From Ruminococcus sp. (GTDB lineage Bacteria > Bacillota > Clostridia > Oscillospirales > Ruminococcaceae), in NCBI GenBank assembly GCA_017478965.1, contig JAFVCV010000033.1, forward strand, positions 1 to 64,000: a stretch of 64,000 nt of DNA. The letters are read 5' to 3'. Below are positions 17,114 to 24,965 of this stretch, one piece after another. Both the position numbers and the translations under genes were made by a program. Positions within the stretch are counted from its first letter, which is position 1. The number at the start of each line of letters is the position of its first letter. The notes beneath the pieces are model-generated. The model searched no databases, was not told the origin of the DNA, and saw nothing but the letters and a program-made list of their open reading frames with translations.

Positions 17114-17155
17114 ATATTGTACCTTTATAATACAATATCGGCGCTCGGATTTCAA
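17114..17155 (-). promoter_or_regulatory. Promoter of the dockerin gene with overlapping palindrome
   Basis: On the minus strand TTGAAA (17150-17155), 17 bp, TATTAT (17127-17132). An 8-bp inverted repeat, ATATTGTA at 17114-17121 and TACAATAT at 17131-17138, overlaps the -10 and is a likely operator. The neighbouring LuxR-type membrane regulator is a candidate binder. Confidence 0.55.
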
Positions 17156-17245
17156 GGAAAACACCCTTTCACGGAGGTACAGTTATAGTACAGTGGCCCG
17201 GAAAACGGCGGTATCACGCACTTTTCGTGATACCGCCGCCAGCAT

Positions 17246-18682
17246 TCATCTTTCGGACAGATACAGCCTTCGCAGCTCACCCCTGTCCTTGCAGCCTGTC
17301 TTTTTCAGAAGGTTAGTTATGTGGAATTTCACCGTTCTCTCGGTGACGAAAATGGTCCCGGCTATCTCCTTGTTGGTCTTATCCTCCAGCACCAGCCGCA
17401 ACACCTCCCGCTCTCTGGCTGAAAGGTCGTAGGCCGTGGAAAAATCCTCAAAGATATCGGTACTGCTGCGTGCCTGCACAGGTTCAGCGGAGAACTGGAG
17501 CTCATAGAGCTGTACGAACAGCAGCACACATACGGCAAAGATGACAGCAGCGAGCACTATCAGGACAGTCCTATGATATGATAATGTAGTGCACATCGCA
17601 GTTCCTGCTGAATCACCTATCCTGCCGACCGCAAGACCGAGGCAAGAGATCCAAAGCATATTTTTTTCCTTTGACAGATCCAAGAACTGTATCACACGGA
17701 ATACCGATAGTGCCCCAAAGCCAAGATAACCGACCGCCCACAAAGAGACTGCCGACAAAGGCTTACTTTTCAAAGCGATGAGGGCAAAGGGGACAGTCAG
17801 TGAAACAAATGCGAAGAACGTTCCTTTTTTACGGCTTTTGTCCGAGATCACCCCTGCAATTATCAGTCCCGCAGCATAAAGCAACCTTGAATATTCCGGC
17901 CTGATACCGTTTTGGAGCGCATCGGAGGAGAACACGAAGCCGATGTTGTTGAATATGCTGAACAGCACAACAGCTGCCCCCGAGACCAGCAGCAGCCTTT
18001 TGAATTCCACTCGGTCCTCATGCCCCGAAGGAGGGTTCTGTACGCTGCTGCCATCAGGACGGTTTGCCAGCACTATCAGCAGCACCAAAACTGCAGCGAT
18101 CAAAATAACGCCCCTGCCATAATAGAGGCTTTCGCCGAACACAGACAACAGCCAGCCCGCAATGACCGCCCCTCCGTAACCAAGTCCGAAGGTGAGACCG
18201 ATATGAACACCGCCCATTTCCGCAAGAAGATGCAAATAATAGCCTGCTATAATACCGCAAAGCAGGCTCATGGCCATGCCAAAGCCGATCGTTATACCGG
18301 CTTTACTGCTGATCACCGCTGCAGCCATACAGACGGTATAGGCAAAAAGGGATATTCTGAACACCGCTTCCCTACGTTCTTTTCTATAACGCAATACCAG
18401 TGAGAACAGAAACATCCCAACACCTTGCAAAGCATAGCCTGCTGAATTTGTGACAAGCTCCGTTGCCTGTCCCGAAACCTGCTCCAGGAGATGGTAGGTC
18501 CAGCTCATATGACCGCAGGAGGTCAACAAAAAGCTCAGAAGCACAACTAAACAAACCCTAAAAGAGGGGACAATTTCTGAATTGTCAGTTGTTTCAGCCG
18601 ATGCAGTTGTAGAGGATGAAAAGAAATTTTTATTTAAGCCGACCCAATGCAGGGACGTTCCTGTGGCAAATACTGTTCTCAT
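17246..18682 (-). CDS. Membrane LuxR-family regulator (MFS-like membrane domain plus LuxR HTH)
   Basis: 478 residues. Residues about 25-400 contain some twelve hydrophobic helices in two groups around a basic loop, the layout of a major-facilitator-type membrane domain. Residues 415-475 are a LuxR-type helix-turn-helix: LSAREREVLRLVLEDKTNKE, then FVTERTVKFHITNLLKKTG. Such one-component membrane regulators may sense a transported or membrane-soluble ligand and bind DNA from the membrane. GAGGTCC precedes the ATG. It lies directly upstream, on the same strand, of the dockerin protein gene, whose promoter carries a palindrome, so local control is plausible. The ligand is unknown. Confidence 0.85.
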   Translation of the reverse strand: MRTVFATGTSLHWVGLNKNFFSSSTTASAETTDNSEIVPSFRVCLVVLLSFLLTSCGHMSWTYHLLEQVSGQATELVTNSAGYALQGVGMFLFSLVLRYRKERREAVFRISLFAYTVCMAAAVISSKAGITIGFGMAMSLLCGIIAGYYLHLLAEMGGVHIGLTFGLGYGGAVIAGWLLSVFGESLYYGRGVILIAAVLVLLIVLANRPDGSSVQNPPSGHEDRVEFKRLLLVSGAAVVLFSIFNNIGFVFSSDALQNGIRPEYSRLLYAAGLIIAGVISDKSRKKGTFFAFVSLTVPFALIALKSKPLSAVSLWAVGYLGFGALSVFRVIQFLDLSKEKNMLWISCLGLAVGRIGDSAGTAMCTTLSYHRTVLIVLAAVIFAVCVLLFVQLYELQFSAEPVQARSSTDIFEDFSTAYDLSAREREVLRLVLEDKTNKEIAGTIFVTERTVKFHITNLLKKTGCKDRGELRRLYLSER

Positions 18683-18721
18683 AACGGACCTCGCTTTAAT
18701 AGCTTTTAAAGATGTGATTTT

Positions 18722-18750
18722 ATTATATCACATTTTCTTAATTATTGCAA
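18722..18750 (-). promoter_or_regulatory. Promoter of the LuxR-type regulator
   Basis: TTGCAA (18745-18750), 17 bp, TATAAT (18722-18727) on the minus strand, 40 bp before the start codon. Confidence 0.6.
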
Positions 18751-18856
18751 GAGCCTGTATAACTCTTCTTTTCGCTATTACTATACTATATTCTATTGTA
18801 TACTTAATACCATGTGGCACAGTGACACAAGGGGTATGACAGTTTACAAAGCAAAT

Positions 18857-18896
18857 GTCCCTTATACAACCCAAGGGTTCAGGTTGTATAAGGGAC
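18857..18896. repeat. Perfect 15-bp inverted repeat between regulator and tRNA
   Basis: GTCCCTTATACAACC at 18857-18871 and its exact complement at 18882-18896 are separated by 10 bp. There is no U-tract on either side, so it is not a classic terminator. It may be an operator or a dispersed palindromic repeat. Confidence 0.55.
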
Positions 18897-18900
18897 GTAT

Positions 18901-18929
18901 AAAAAACCCGCAAACATCGTGTTTACGGG
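18901..18929 (-). terminator. Terminator of tRNA-Thr
   Basis: On the minus strand CCCGTAAAC, a 5-nt loop, GTTTGCGGG (one mismatch) and six T residues directly after the tRNA. Confidence 0.75.
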
Positions 18930-18941
18930 CTTTCTGTTTGG

Positions 18942-19014
18942 AGCTGGTAGTCGGACTCGAACCGACGGCCTGCTCATTACGAATGAGCTGCTCTACCAAC
19001 TGAGCCATACCAGC
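18942..19014 (-). tRNA. tRNA-Thr (anticodon CGT)
   Basis: A complete 73-nt cloverleaf on the minus strand: acceptor GCTGGTA/TACCAGC, D-arm GCTC-AGTTGGTA-GAGC, anticodon arm GCTCA-TTCGTAA-TGAGC with CGT at positions 34-36, and T-arm GTCGG-TTCGAGT-CCGAC. CCA is not encoded. It reads ACG threonine codons. A terminator follows at once. Confidence 0.95.
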
Positions 19015-19065
19015 GTATATTATTATTTTTTACTCACTATTTTACCAAAGAACGTATAACTCTGC

Positions 19066-19602
19066 TCATAATCTGTCACAAAACTCTTTAGATCCATCTA
19101 AATAATCTGCCACATATTTGATTTCCTTGCTGCCGTCAGCATTTAAAACCACAGTTATATCATCAGCTTCCGACCAATGTGCATCTAACAAGAATTCCGT
19201 GCTGCCATTTCTGAACAGACCTATCCATATTATATCCGTCTGCTTTATCAGATCTTCTTCAGAGAACTCACCTCTGAGCAGATCGGGCTTGAACAGGAAA
19301 TAGTCCGCCGCATTCTTTTTTATCTCATAGTCAATGCGTTCTTTGTCAGACATAAGCTTTTCAAATCTTGCAAAGCACTGCCCTGCCTCAGTCGTTTCCG
19401 GAGTATCAGTATCAATATAAGCCTCTGTGCTCTCATCTTCTATGCCATTCGGATACCAGTCCACATAACCCTCATAACCGTACTCATCAGTGCTGGGAGA
19501 AGCAGTATAGTAAAACTTGCCATGGGGCGAATCAAAGCTGATACGCTCCGCTTTTTTCTCTTTGGTTTCTTTTTTCGAGAACAACTTATCAAAAAGTCCC
19601 AT
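19066..19602 (-). CDS. Hypothetical cytoplasmic protein, MGLFDKLF type
   Basis: 178 residues, acidic, with no signal peptide or membrane span. The N-terminus MGLFDKLFSKKETKEKKAE is a common opening of small Firmicutes proteins of unknown role. The body contains repeated aromatic and acidic patches (YEGYVDWYPNGIEDE, DAHWSEADDITVVL), reminiscent of DUF2262-like proteins, but I cannot assign the family firmly. AAGGAG lies 11 nt before the ATG. It is monocistronic between tRNA-Thr and sdpI. Confidence 0.65.
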   Translation of the reverse strand: MGLFDKLFSKKETKEKKAERISFDSPHGKFYYTASPSTDEYGYEGYVDWYPNGIEDESTEAYIDTDTPETTEAGQCFARFEKLMSDKERIDYEIKKNAADYFLFKPDLLRGEFSEEDLIKQTDIIWIGLFRNGSTEFLLDAHWSEADDITVVLNADGSKEIKYVADYLDGSKEFCDRL

Positions 19603-19835
19603 AGAGATCTGCTCCTTGCATATTTTCTGTTAGATCACAGGCCTCAAGAAATACTGTTGCATATACAACCGACCTAATCATTATACACCATTTTGCCGGG
19701 TTTGTCAAGAGAAAATTTCCTTGTCCTTTCCCATACCGCCTAGAAGATAAAAACAATTTCTGTATCGCCCCGGTCAGAAGATCTGCTCGTGATCTGTTAT
19801 CATATTCTGGTAAGCACACAGTGCGTCAAAACGAT

Positions 19836-19864
19836 CCCCGAGACTGTTATGAGCAGTCTCGGGG
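19836..19864 (-). terminator. Terminator of the sdpI end of the operon
   Basis: CCCCGAGACTG and CAGTCTCGGGG form an 11-bp stem; the minus-strand tail is ATCGTTTTG. Confidence 0.65.
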
Positions 19865-19884
19865 CGTATCTCACGGCCATTTTT

Positions 19885-20520
19885 TCAGCGCTTTTTGCTG
19901 ATGAAATACACAGCTTCACCGTAGATAGCAGGCAGCAGCACGGCGGCCATTATAACAATGAACGCTGCGATGAAATGCCCCATCAGTGTCAGGACCAGTC
20001 CAATGGCTCCGCAGAGCATCATCACATATCCTCCAAAGCGGTGGGTCCTGTCCCAGATCTCATCATTTTTCAGAATGTGAGGAGTGCGGATACCCAGTAT
20101 CCAGTTTTTTCTTATCTTTGGCAGATAGTTGCCCCCGAACAGCATTATCAGCGAGGTGATGAGGCAGATGCCGAACCTTGTGTCACTGAGCTTGCCAAGG
20201 GAGTATAGCAGCATCATTCCCTGTACCAGGCAGAAGATCAGTGGCAGCACTATCTGCACGCCGATGAGGGCTTTCCCCATGGGCTTTTTCCCGTCAAGCA
20301 CTCTTATATATATGCAGCTGAGTATCACTGCCGCAGCGAATACAGCCGGCAGCCCGAAGACCACGAAGGCCTTGGGAGAAGTCCCGTTGACTTCGCCTGT
20401 CATGCTGAAATTGGTGACCATCCTGTCGGGGAGCCTGTCAAACACTATGGCCCCGGGTACTGCCATCATAAGGCAGAGAGCAGCGCTGATAATATCACTC
20501 TTGTTCAGCTTTATTTTCAT
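19885..20520 (-). CDS. sdpI: SdpI-like immunity/membrane protein
   Basis: 211 residues with about six hydrophobic segments. It combines a DUF1648-like front (VPGAIVFDRLPDRMVTNFSM, GEVNG) with an SdpI-type rear (GNYLPKIRKNWILGIRTPHI and a later conserved HRFGGY). In Bacillus, SdpI protects cells against the SdpC toxin and sequesters SdpR at the membrane. The start at 20520 is preferred over one seven codons upstream because AGGAGG lies 9 nt before it. It overlaps sdpR by 26 bp. No sdpC-like toxin gene is present here, so it may act in toxin resistance or signalling. Confidence 0.85.
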   Translation of the reverse strand: MKIKLNKSDIISAALCLMMAVPGAIVFDRLPDRMVTNFSMTGEVNGTSPKAFVVFGLPAVFAAAVILSCIYIRVLDGKKPMGKALIGVQIVLPLIFCLVQGMMLLYSLGKLSDTRFGICLITSLIMLFGGNYLPKIRKNWILGIRTPHILKNDEIWDRTHRFGGYVMMLCGAIGLVLTLMGHFIAAFIVIMAAVLLPAIYGEAVYFISKKR

Positions 20521-20806
20521 TTTCCTGCGCCTCCTGTTCATTATTTGCCGGGGTGAACTGAGACACCCACAGCATTATGTCCTCAAATACCGAGGTGTTG
20601 AGTGAGTAAAAGATAAAATTCTTTTCTTTTGTTTCGTAGATAAGGTCTGCTTTTTTCAGCTGCTTCAGGTGGTAGGAAACGGTAGCGCCGGTCATGTCGA
20701 ACCGGGAGGCTATATCACCAGCACTGAGCTTGCCCTTTCTCAGCATGGTAAGTATCTCACGCCGGACGGGGTCCGAAAGCGCCTTGAATGTATCGGGAAA
20801 TCCCAT
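20495..20806 (-). CDS. sdpR: ArsR-family repressor (SdpR-like)
   Basis: 103 residues with the winged-helix core of ArsR proteins: FKALSDPVRREILTML, then SAGDIASRFDMTGATVSYHLK (recognition helix) and the wing KEKNFIFYSLN. Metal-binding cysteines are absent, as in SdpR. GGAG lies upstream of the ATG. It overlaps sdpI and probably represses its own operon until SdpI captures it. It may also bind the palindromes at the promoter of the upstream ABC-transporter genes on the same strand. Confidence 0.9.
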   Translation of the reverse strand: MGFPDTFKALSDPVRREILTMLRKGKLSAGDIASRFDMTGATVSYHLKQLKKADLIYETKEKNFIFYSLNTSVFEDIMLWVSQFTPANNEQEAQENENKAEQE

Positions 20807-20852
20807 TTTCCGCTCCTTTCTTATTGCTTTTTTCTTTGCTGTTCGCCGCCTG

Positions 20853-21357
20853 TCAGAAAAGGTCCGCCCAGACCGGTATCATAAAGTCATATATCCCGTG
20901 CATGAACACAAGGGACATCAGGGTAAAGTCCCTGACTTTTTTTTCTTGTCAGGCAGAAGATAAGGCCGATGACGGCAGTGAAACTCACCAGGCAGTAGAA
21001 AGCTATCCACAGCTTTTTGTACCCGCCGTTGGTGTAGATGTATCCTTTGAACCCCAGTGCGAAGGGGATAAGCATCAGGATCACCGACAACATAAAGCCG
21101 CAGGCCGCACCTGCGGCGATCTGCCTTGGCAGCTTTTCTTTAGGCGGAAGAAGCTCCCGCAGGTCCTCCCGCCTTATCTTCATGATAAGGACCACGGCGA
21201 TAATGGGCAGCCACTGCATGAAGATGAACAGGGGCGCTTTTATAGCTGTCGGCAGCATCTGCATTGCCCTCATGGAGATCACGGCTGCATATCCCAGCAG
21301 GTATACTCCTGCCGCTGCCGCAATGAGCCATGATATCTCTTTTCTTTTGTTCCTCAT
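20853..21357 (-). pseudogene. Broken CPBP-family membrane protease gene (frameshift at a homopolymer)
   Basis: The intact frame ends at 20887 with an off-family tail (GLYPDVPCVHARDI). A shift within the eight-base T run at 20937-20944 would instead read VRDFTLMSLVFMHGIYDFMI to a stop at 20853. FMHGIYDF is typical of the last motif of CPBP (CAAX-like) proteases. The central EExxxR motif expected after CLVSFTAV is also missing, so the gene seems both internally deleted and frameshifted. A sequencing error in the run or a phase-variable tract is possible. The start at 21357 has AAAGGTG upstream. It lies between the ABC permease and sdpR. Confidence 0.55.
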
Positions 21358-21379
21358 TTTTTCACCTTTACTTATCATA

Positions 21380-22150
21380 TCATATTTTCCGGTCCCGTGT
21401 CAATGGCAGTGCGGCCAGGACCAGGGCTAAGGACAGCGCCGCCGTTATCGCTGCGGCGGCAAGGCAGTCGTCCGGTACAGTCTCCCCTTTATAGAGGGAA
21501 AGACTGTCGGTCAGGGACACGGGCAGATACTTTCCGGCCTTGCTGTACATTCCTATGAGGGTCATGGCAAAATACACTGCGCCGGCGCCGAGAATCACCT
21601 GGGCCGGGGAGTAGGCAAAGGCCGAGAAGAAAACTATCAGGCTTATCATCAGCACTCCGAAGAGCCACCATCCAAAGCCTGAGAAAAGCAGGTTCTTGAC
21701 AGCGGAATTATCCCAGTAAAAGCCGCTGTAAAAATAAGTCACCCCAAAGCACAGCCAGGATCCGGCGGTCCAGGTCAGGACCATAACAGCAAACTTTGAA
21801 AGGACCACCGAGCTGCGGGAAAGGCCCTTGGTGAAAAGAGGGATAAGGGTGCCTTTTGAGTATTCCGAGGTGTAGATGCCGCAGAATATTATCAGCAGGA
21901 CGATCAGCCCCATGGGGATATTTTTTACATACTGCGCCCAGCAGTCCATGGCGGTGACTTTTATCTCGCCCATGGTGATGCCCTGGGACTTCAGGTCCTC
22001 GGCCATCATCTCGTAGAGCTTCGGGGTCAGTTTAGCGATCGCCGGGTCCATGATGCCAATGACCGTGAATACGCCCAGTATCAGCATCAGCCTTTTAGTC
22101 CTTACAAGCTCTCTTAGCTCCTTCATAAAAAATGCGCCGAAGCCTTTCAT
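21380..22150 (-). CDS. ABC-2 type transporter permease
   Basis: 256 residues with about six transmembrane helices and the amphipathic start FMKELRELVRTKRLMLILG typical of ABC-2 permeases with a GFIGRNGAGKTT-type partner ATPase. It overlaps the ATPase gene by 4 bp (ATGA), so they form one transporter. Such pairs export peptides or confer resistance to membrane-active peptides; the substrate is unknown. The operon continues into the broken CPBP gene and sdpRI. Confidence 0.9.
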   Translation of the reverse strand: MKGFGAFFMKELRELVRTKRLMLILGVFTVIGIMDPAIAKLTPKLYEMMAEDLKSQGITMGEIKVTAMDCWAQYVKNIPMGLIVLLIIFCGIYTSEYSKGTLIPLFTKGLSRSSVVLSKFAVMVLTWTAGSWLCFGVTYFYSGFYWDNSAVKNLLFSGFGWWLFGVLMISLIVFFSAFAYSPAQVILGAGAVYFAMTLIGMYSKAGKYLPVSLTDSLSLYKGETVPDDCLAAAAITAALSLALVLAALPLTRDRKI

Positions 22151-23055
22151 TTGCCGATCACCTCCATGAAAAGGTCCTCCAGGTCCGCCTCATGTCTCTC
22201 AAGCCGGATGATAGGTATTTTCTGAGCGGAGAGAAATGCCATCAGCTCGCCGCAGTCCCGGTCGGAGGCCTTGGGAAAAACTATCCTGCCGGGATCAGAA
22301 CTGTCTTTGCTGCCTGCCGGAAAGCCGCCCAGGACTTTTTCTGCGTCCTCAGGCCTGGATAGGGTCAGCATAAGTGCGGTGTCCCTCCTCAGAGCACGTA
22401 TCTCCTCGATGGAGCCGGAAAATGCTGTTTTTCCTCCCTCGATAAAGGCTACCCTGCTGCATATCCTTTCCACGTCGGAAAGGATATGGGTAGAAAACAC
22501 CACTGAGCACTGTTCCTTGGCGGCGCTGATGATGTCGAGGATATCCTTTCTCCCCACAGGGTCAAGGGCAGAGGTAGGCTCGTCGCAGATAAGCAGATCA
22601 GGCCGGCCCATCAGTGCCTGTGCGATCCCGAGACGCTGTTTCATGCCACGGGAATAGCCCTTGATGCGGTGTTTTTCCCCGCTCAGTCCCACCAGGGTCA
22701 GCAGTTCCTCACAGCGGTTCTTTATGTCTTTGCTGTCCATGCCGGAGATACTCCCGCAGAGGGTCAGATACTCTCCGGCGTTCATATAGCCATAGTATTC
22801 CGGCACATCAGGCAGGAAACCAACTCTGCCGCCGGCGGGCGGTCTGCCGAAGCTTACCCTTTCACCAAGGACCTCTATCTCGCCGCCGTCGGTCCTTAAC
22901 ATTCCCAGGACCGCCCTCATAGTGGTGGTCTTTCCGGCTCCGTTTCGGCCTATAAAGCCGAATATGCAGTTCTCAGGCACTGAAAAGCTCACGCCCTGAA
23001 GGACCTTTTTGCTGCCGAAGCTCTTTCTTATATCCCTGACTTCCAGAACGTTCAC
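22147..23055 (-). CDS. ABC transporter ATP-binding protein
   Basis: 302 residues. Walker A GRNGAGKTT lies around residues 36-44, the signature YSRGMKQRLGIAQAL around 138-152, Walker B LLICDEPTSALDP around 157-169 and the switch His in FSTHILSDVE. The 70-residue C-terminal extension ending near PIIRLERHEADLEDLFMEVIG is usual for ABC-2 exporters of the antimicrobial-peptide type. It is preceded by a small PLDc_N-like membrane protein 6 bp upstream and overlaps the permease gene. Confidence 0.95.
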   Translation of the reverse strand: MNVLEVRDIRKSFGSKKVLQGVSFSVPENCIFGFIGRNGAGKTTTMRAVLGMLRTDGGEIEVLGERVSFGRPPAGGRVGFLPDVPEYYGYMNAGEYLTLCGSISGMDSKDIKNRCEELLTLVGLSGEKHRIKGYSRGMKQRLGIAQALMGRPDLLICDEPTSALDPVGRKDILDIISAAKEQCSVVFSTHILSDVERICSRVAFIEGGKTAFSGSIEEIRALRRDTALMLTLSRPEDAEKVLGGFPAGSKDSSDPGRIVFPKASDRDCGELMAFLSAQKIPIIRLERHEADLEDLFMEVIGK

Positions 23056-23061
23056 GGTCCC

Positions 23062-23268
23062 TCAGTCCTCCTCTTTGCCAAGAATGAAGTAAAGGATAGG
23101 ACCGATAAATTCCATACCCACAATGCTTACGATGAGCCACAGAGTTCTGGAGCCACGCTTGTAGCTTTTATGTCTGAGGATATGGACGATAGTATATGCC
23201 AGCAGGGAAAACTGCACTGCGATGAGCGGGATAAGCAGGGGAAGATACTCTTTTACATCAACGTTCAT
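23062..23268 (-). CDS. Small membrane protein, PLDc_N-like
   Basis: 68 residues with two hydrophobic helices (about 10-30 and 43-62) and the pattern RTLWLIVSIVGMEFIGPILYFILG, which matches the N-terminal membrane domain found in phospholipase-D-like cardiolipin synthases and as stand-alone small proteins beside ABC exporters. AGGAGG lies 8 nt before the ATG. It is the first gene of the operator-controlled operon and may assist the transporter. Confidence 0.8.
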   Translation of the reverse strand: MNVDVKEYLPLLIPLIAVQFSLLAYTIVHILRHKSYKRGSRTLWLIVSIVGMEFIGPILYFILGKEED

Positions 23269-23299
23269 GATATTACCTCCTTGACTGAAAACAAGAGCT

Positions 23300-23391
23300 A
23301 TTTAGAAAAAAATCAATTTAGAAAATTTTCTAAATAGATTATAGCACGGTGCTCCGCTCTTGTCAATAGCTATTTAGAAATTTTTCTAAAT
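23300..23391 (-). promoter_or_regulatory. Consensus promoter bracketed by 20-bp palindromic operators
   Basis: On the minus strand TTGACA (23361-23366), 17 bp, TATAAT (23338-23343). ATTTAGAAAATTTTCTAAAT at 23316-23335 is a perfect palindrome just downstream of the -10. A near-perfect copy, ATTTAGAAATTTTTCTAAAT, lies at 23372-23391 upstream of the -35, and a half-site ATTTAGAAA lies at 23300-23308. The two centres are 56 bp apart. Tight repression by a dimeric regulator is likely; SdpR is the nearest candidate. Confidence 0.8.
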
Positions 23392-23415
23392 AATTTTCAT
23401 GCCTGCGTTCGGTGC

Positions 23416-23445
23416 AAAAAAAGCCCCTGCCGCTTGGGCAGGGGT
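23416..23445 (-). terminator. Terminator of the CapA-like gene
   Basis: On the minus strand CCCCTGCC, loop, GGCAGGGGC and a run of seven T residues. Confidence 0.8.
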
Positions 23446-23452
23446 CCTGTGT

Positions 23453-24823
23453 TCATTCATATGCTAAGAACTCGTCCGGGATATAGGCGATGTAGTTTGC
23501 CAGAACGTCTCTGTTTACGCCGACTTTCTGGTACATCATATGCTGTGAGAGCAGCTCGTCGGTATAGTCGCCATAGGGGTATACCCGGCAGTTATACCAC
23601 ATGGAGTACCAGTCGGTGCCCTCATAGTGAGAGATGACCGGGATAGCCTTGACGTTCTCAAAGCTCACCTCGCCGCCGTTGTCGAAGTCCACCACTACGT
23701 CGAGCTTGCCGAATATGCCGATGATGGCTCTGCCGTACTGGCCGTCGGGGTTATCCGCATCGTACATGGTCGAAAAGAAGTTGCCAAGGCCGTAATAGAC
23801 AAAGGCCTGACCTCCGTCGGGCTTATCCAGATATTCGCAGGTGGAAAGAGCATGGGCCTGGGTACCGATAATAAGGTCAGCGCCCCATTCCACCAGCTTT
23901 GGGGTAAAGCTGCGCTGCATATCGTTTATCTCGTTAAGGACCTCGGTGCCGTAATGGCAGGATACGACCACCACGTCAGCTATCTCGTCGGCCTTGCGGA
24001 CCTGGCGCTCGATAGTCTCTTCGTCAGCGATATAGACCACCTTGCCGGGGTCGCCGTCGTACAGGAAGATACCATTGGTGTGTTCCATGTAGCCCAGAAA
24101 GGCGAACATCACGCCGTTTACCTCCATGGTCCGGATATCCTCGGAATCCTCCTCGTCACGGTAAGCGCCGTAGTGGACCACGCCCTTGCTGTCCCAGTAG
24201 TCCAGAGAGGATATCAGTCCCTCAGAGCCTTTATCGAGAACATGGTTATTTGACATCGAGATGACATTGAAACCGAAGTCCACCACAGCGTCGCCCACCT
24301 CGGTGGGGGTGGAGAACATAGGGAAAGTGGAAGGCTCGAAGGCGTCGTTGACCAGAGTCTCCTGGTTCAGGATAGCGATGTCGCTGCCCTCGATGAGCTT
24401 TTTGCATGGGGCGTAACAGGGTGCGAAATCAAAGCTGCCGTCCTCCTGCCGGGCGTCCTCATAGATATTGTCGTGGATAAGGTTGTCGCCTGCACAGCTC
24501 AGATGGACCACTGCCTTGCCCGAGGAGGGCTTTACCCTGGCGGGCTTGGTCTCCTCTTCGGTACCGTCCTCAGGCTTGCTGTCTTCGCTGTCCTCCGGGG
24601 CCTTTTCAGGGCTGACTTCAGCGGGATCTTCCTGGGCGCTTTCTGTGTCCTCAGCAGAGACAGCGCCTTCCTGATCCTGCCCATCGGTGGTACCGCTCTG
24701 AGCGGCGGGAGCCGTGTTCTTTTCAGTCACGCCGCTCTCTATCTCGGTACCGCAGGCGCCGAGAGAAACAGCCATCAGCACAGCGGCGGCCAGGGCTGAC
24801 AGGCGTTTTTTTGCAAATATCAT
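23453..24823 (-). CDS. CapA-family lipoprotein (metallophosphoesterase-like)
   Basis: 456 residues. A lipoprotein signal ends SLGAC with Cys24 as the lipidated residue. A Glu/Pro/Ser-rich linker runs to about residue 100. A CapA/PGA_cap domain follows (LSCAGDNLIHDNIY, VISMSNNHVLDKG, VVVSCHYGTE, IIGTQAHALSTCEYL), with the Asp, Asn and His residues that bind metals in this calcineurin-like fold. CapA proteins act in poly-gamma-glutamate or capsule export, but isolated ones are common in gut Firmicutes with unknown substrate. GGAAG precedes the ATG. No capB or capC neighbours are present. Confidence 0.85.
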   Translation of the reverse strand: MIFAKKRLSALAAAVLMAVSLGACGTEIESGVTEKNTAPAAQSGTTDGQDQEGAVSAEDTESAQEDPAEVSPEKAPEDSEDSKPEDGTEEETKPARVKPSSGKAVVHLSCAGDNLIHDNIYEDARQEDGSFDFAPCYAPCKKLIEGSDIAILNQETLVNDAFEPSTFPMFSTPTEVGDAVVDFGFNVISMSNNHVLDKGSEGLISSLDYWDSKGVVHYGAYRDEEDSEDIRTMEVNGVMFAFLGYMEHTNGIFLYDGDPGKVVYIADEETIERQVRKADEIADVVVVSCHYGTEVLNEINDMQRSFTPKLVEWGADLIIGTQAHALSTCEYLDKPDGGQAFVYYGLGNFFSTMYDADNPDGQYGRAIIGIFGKLDVVVDFDNGGEVSFENVKAIPVISHYEGTDWYSMWYNCRVYPYGDYTDELLSQHMMYQKVGVNRDVLANYIAYIPDEFLAYE

Positions 24824-24916
24824 ATTTTACTTCCTTTCTGTAAGGTCGGTCAGCCGCAGATACAAACAGGCGGCTTTCCTATTATAACACCTTTTTCCCA
24901 GAAAATCAACACCCCG

Positions 24917-24948
24917 AAAAAAACGCCGCCGGAGGGTCCCGGCGGCGG
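24917..24948 (-). terminator. Terminator of the double methyltransferase gene
   Basis: CGCCGCC...GGCGGCG stem with a minus-strand tail of seven T residues. Confidence 0.75.
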
Positions 24949-24965
24949 TATCGGCAAAAGCGTTA

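Noticed and set aside
20937..20944. Programmed ribosomal frameshift in the CPBP-like gene
   Set aside because: The run alone is not enough; the missing central motif points to decay. Kept as pseudogene with doubt.
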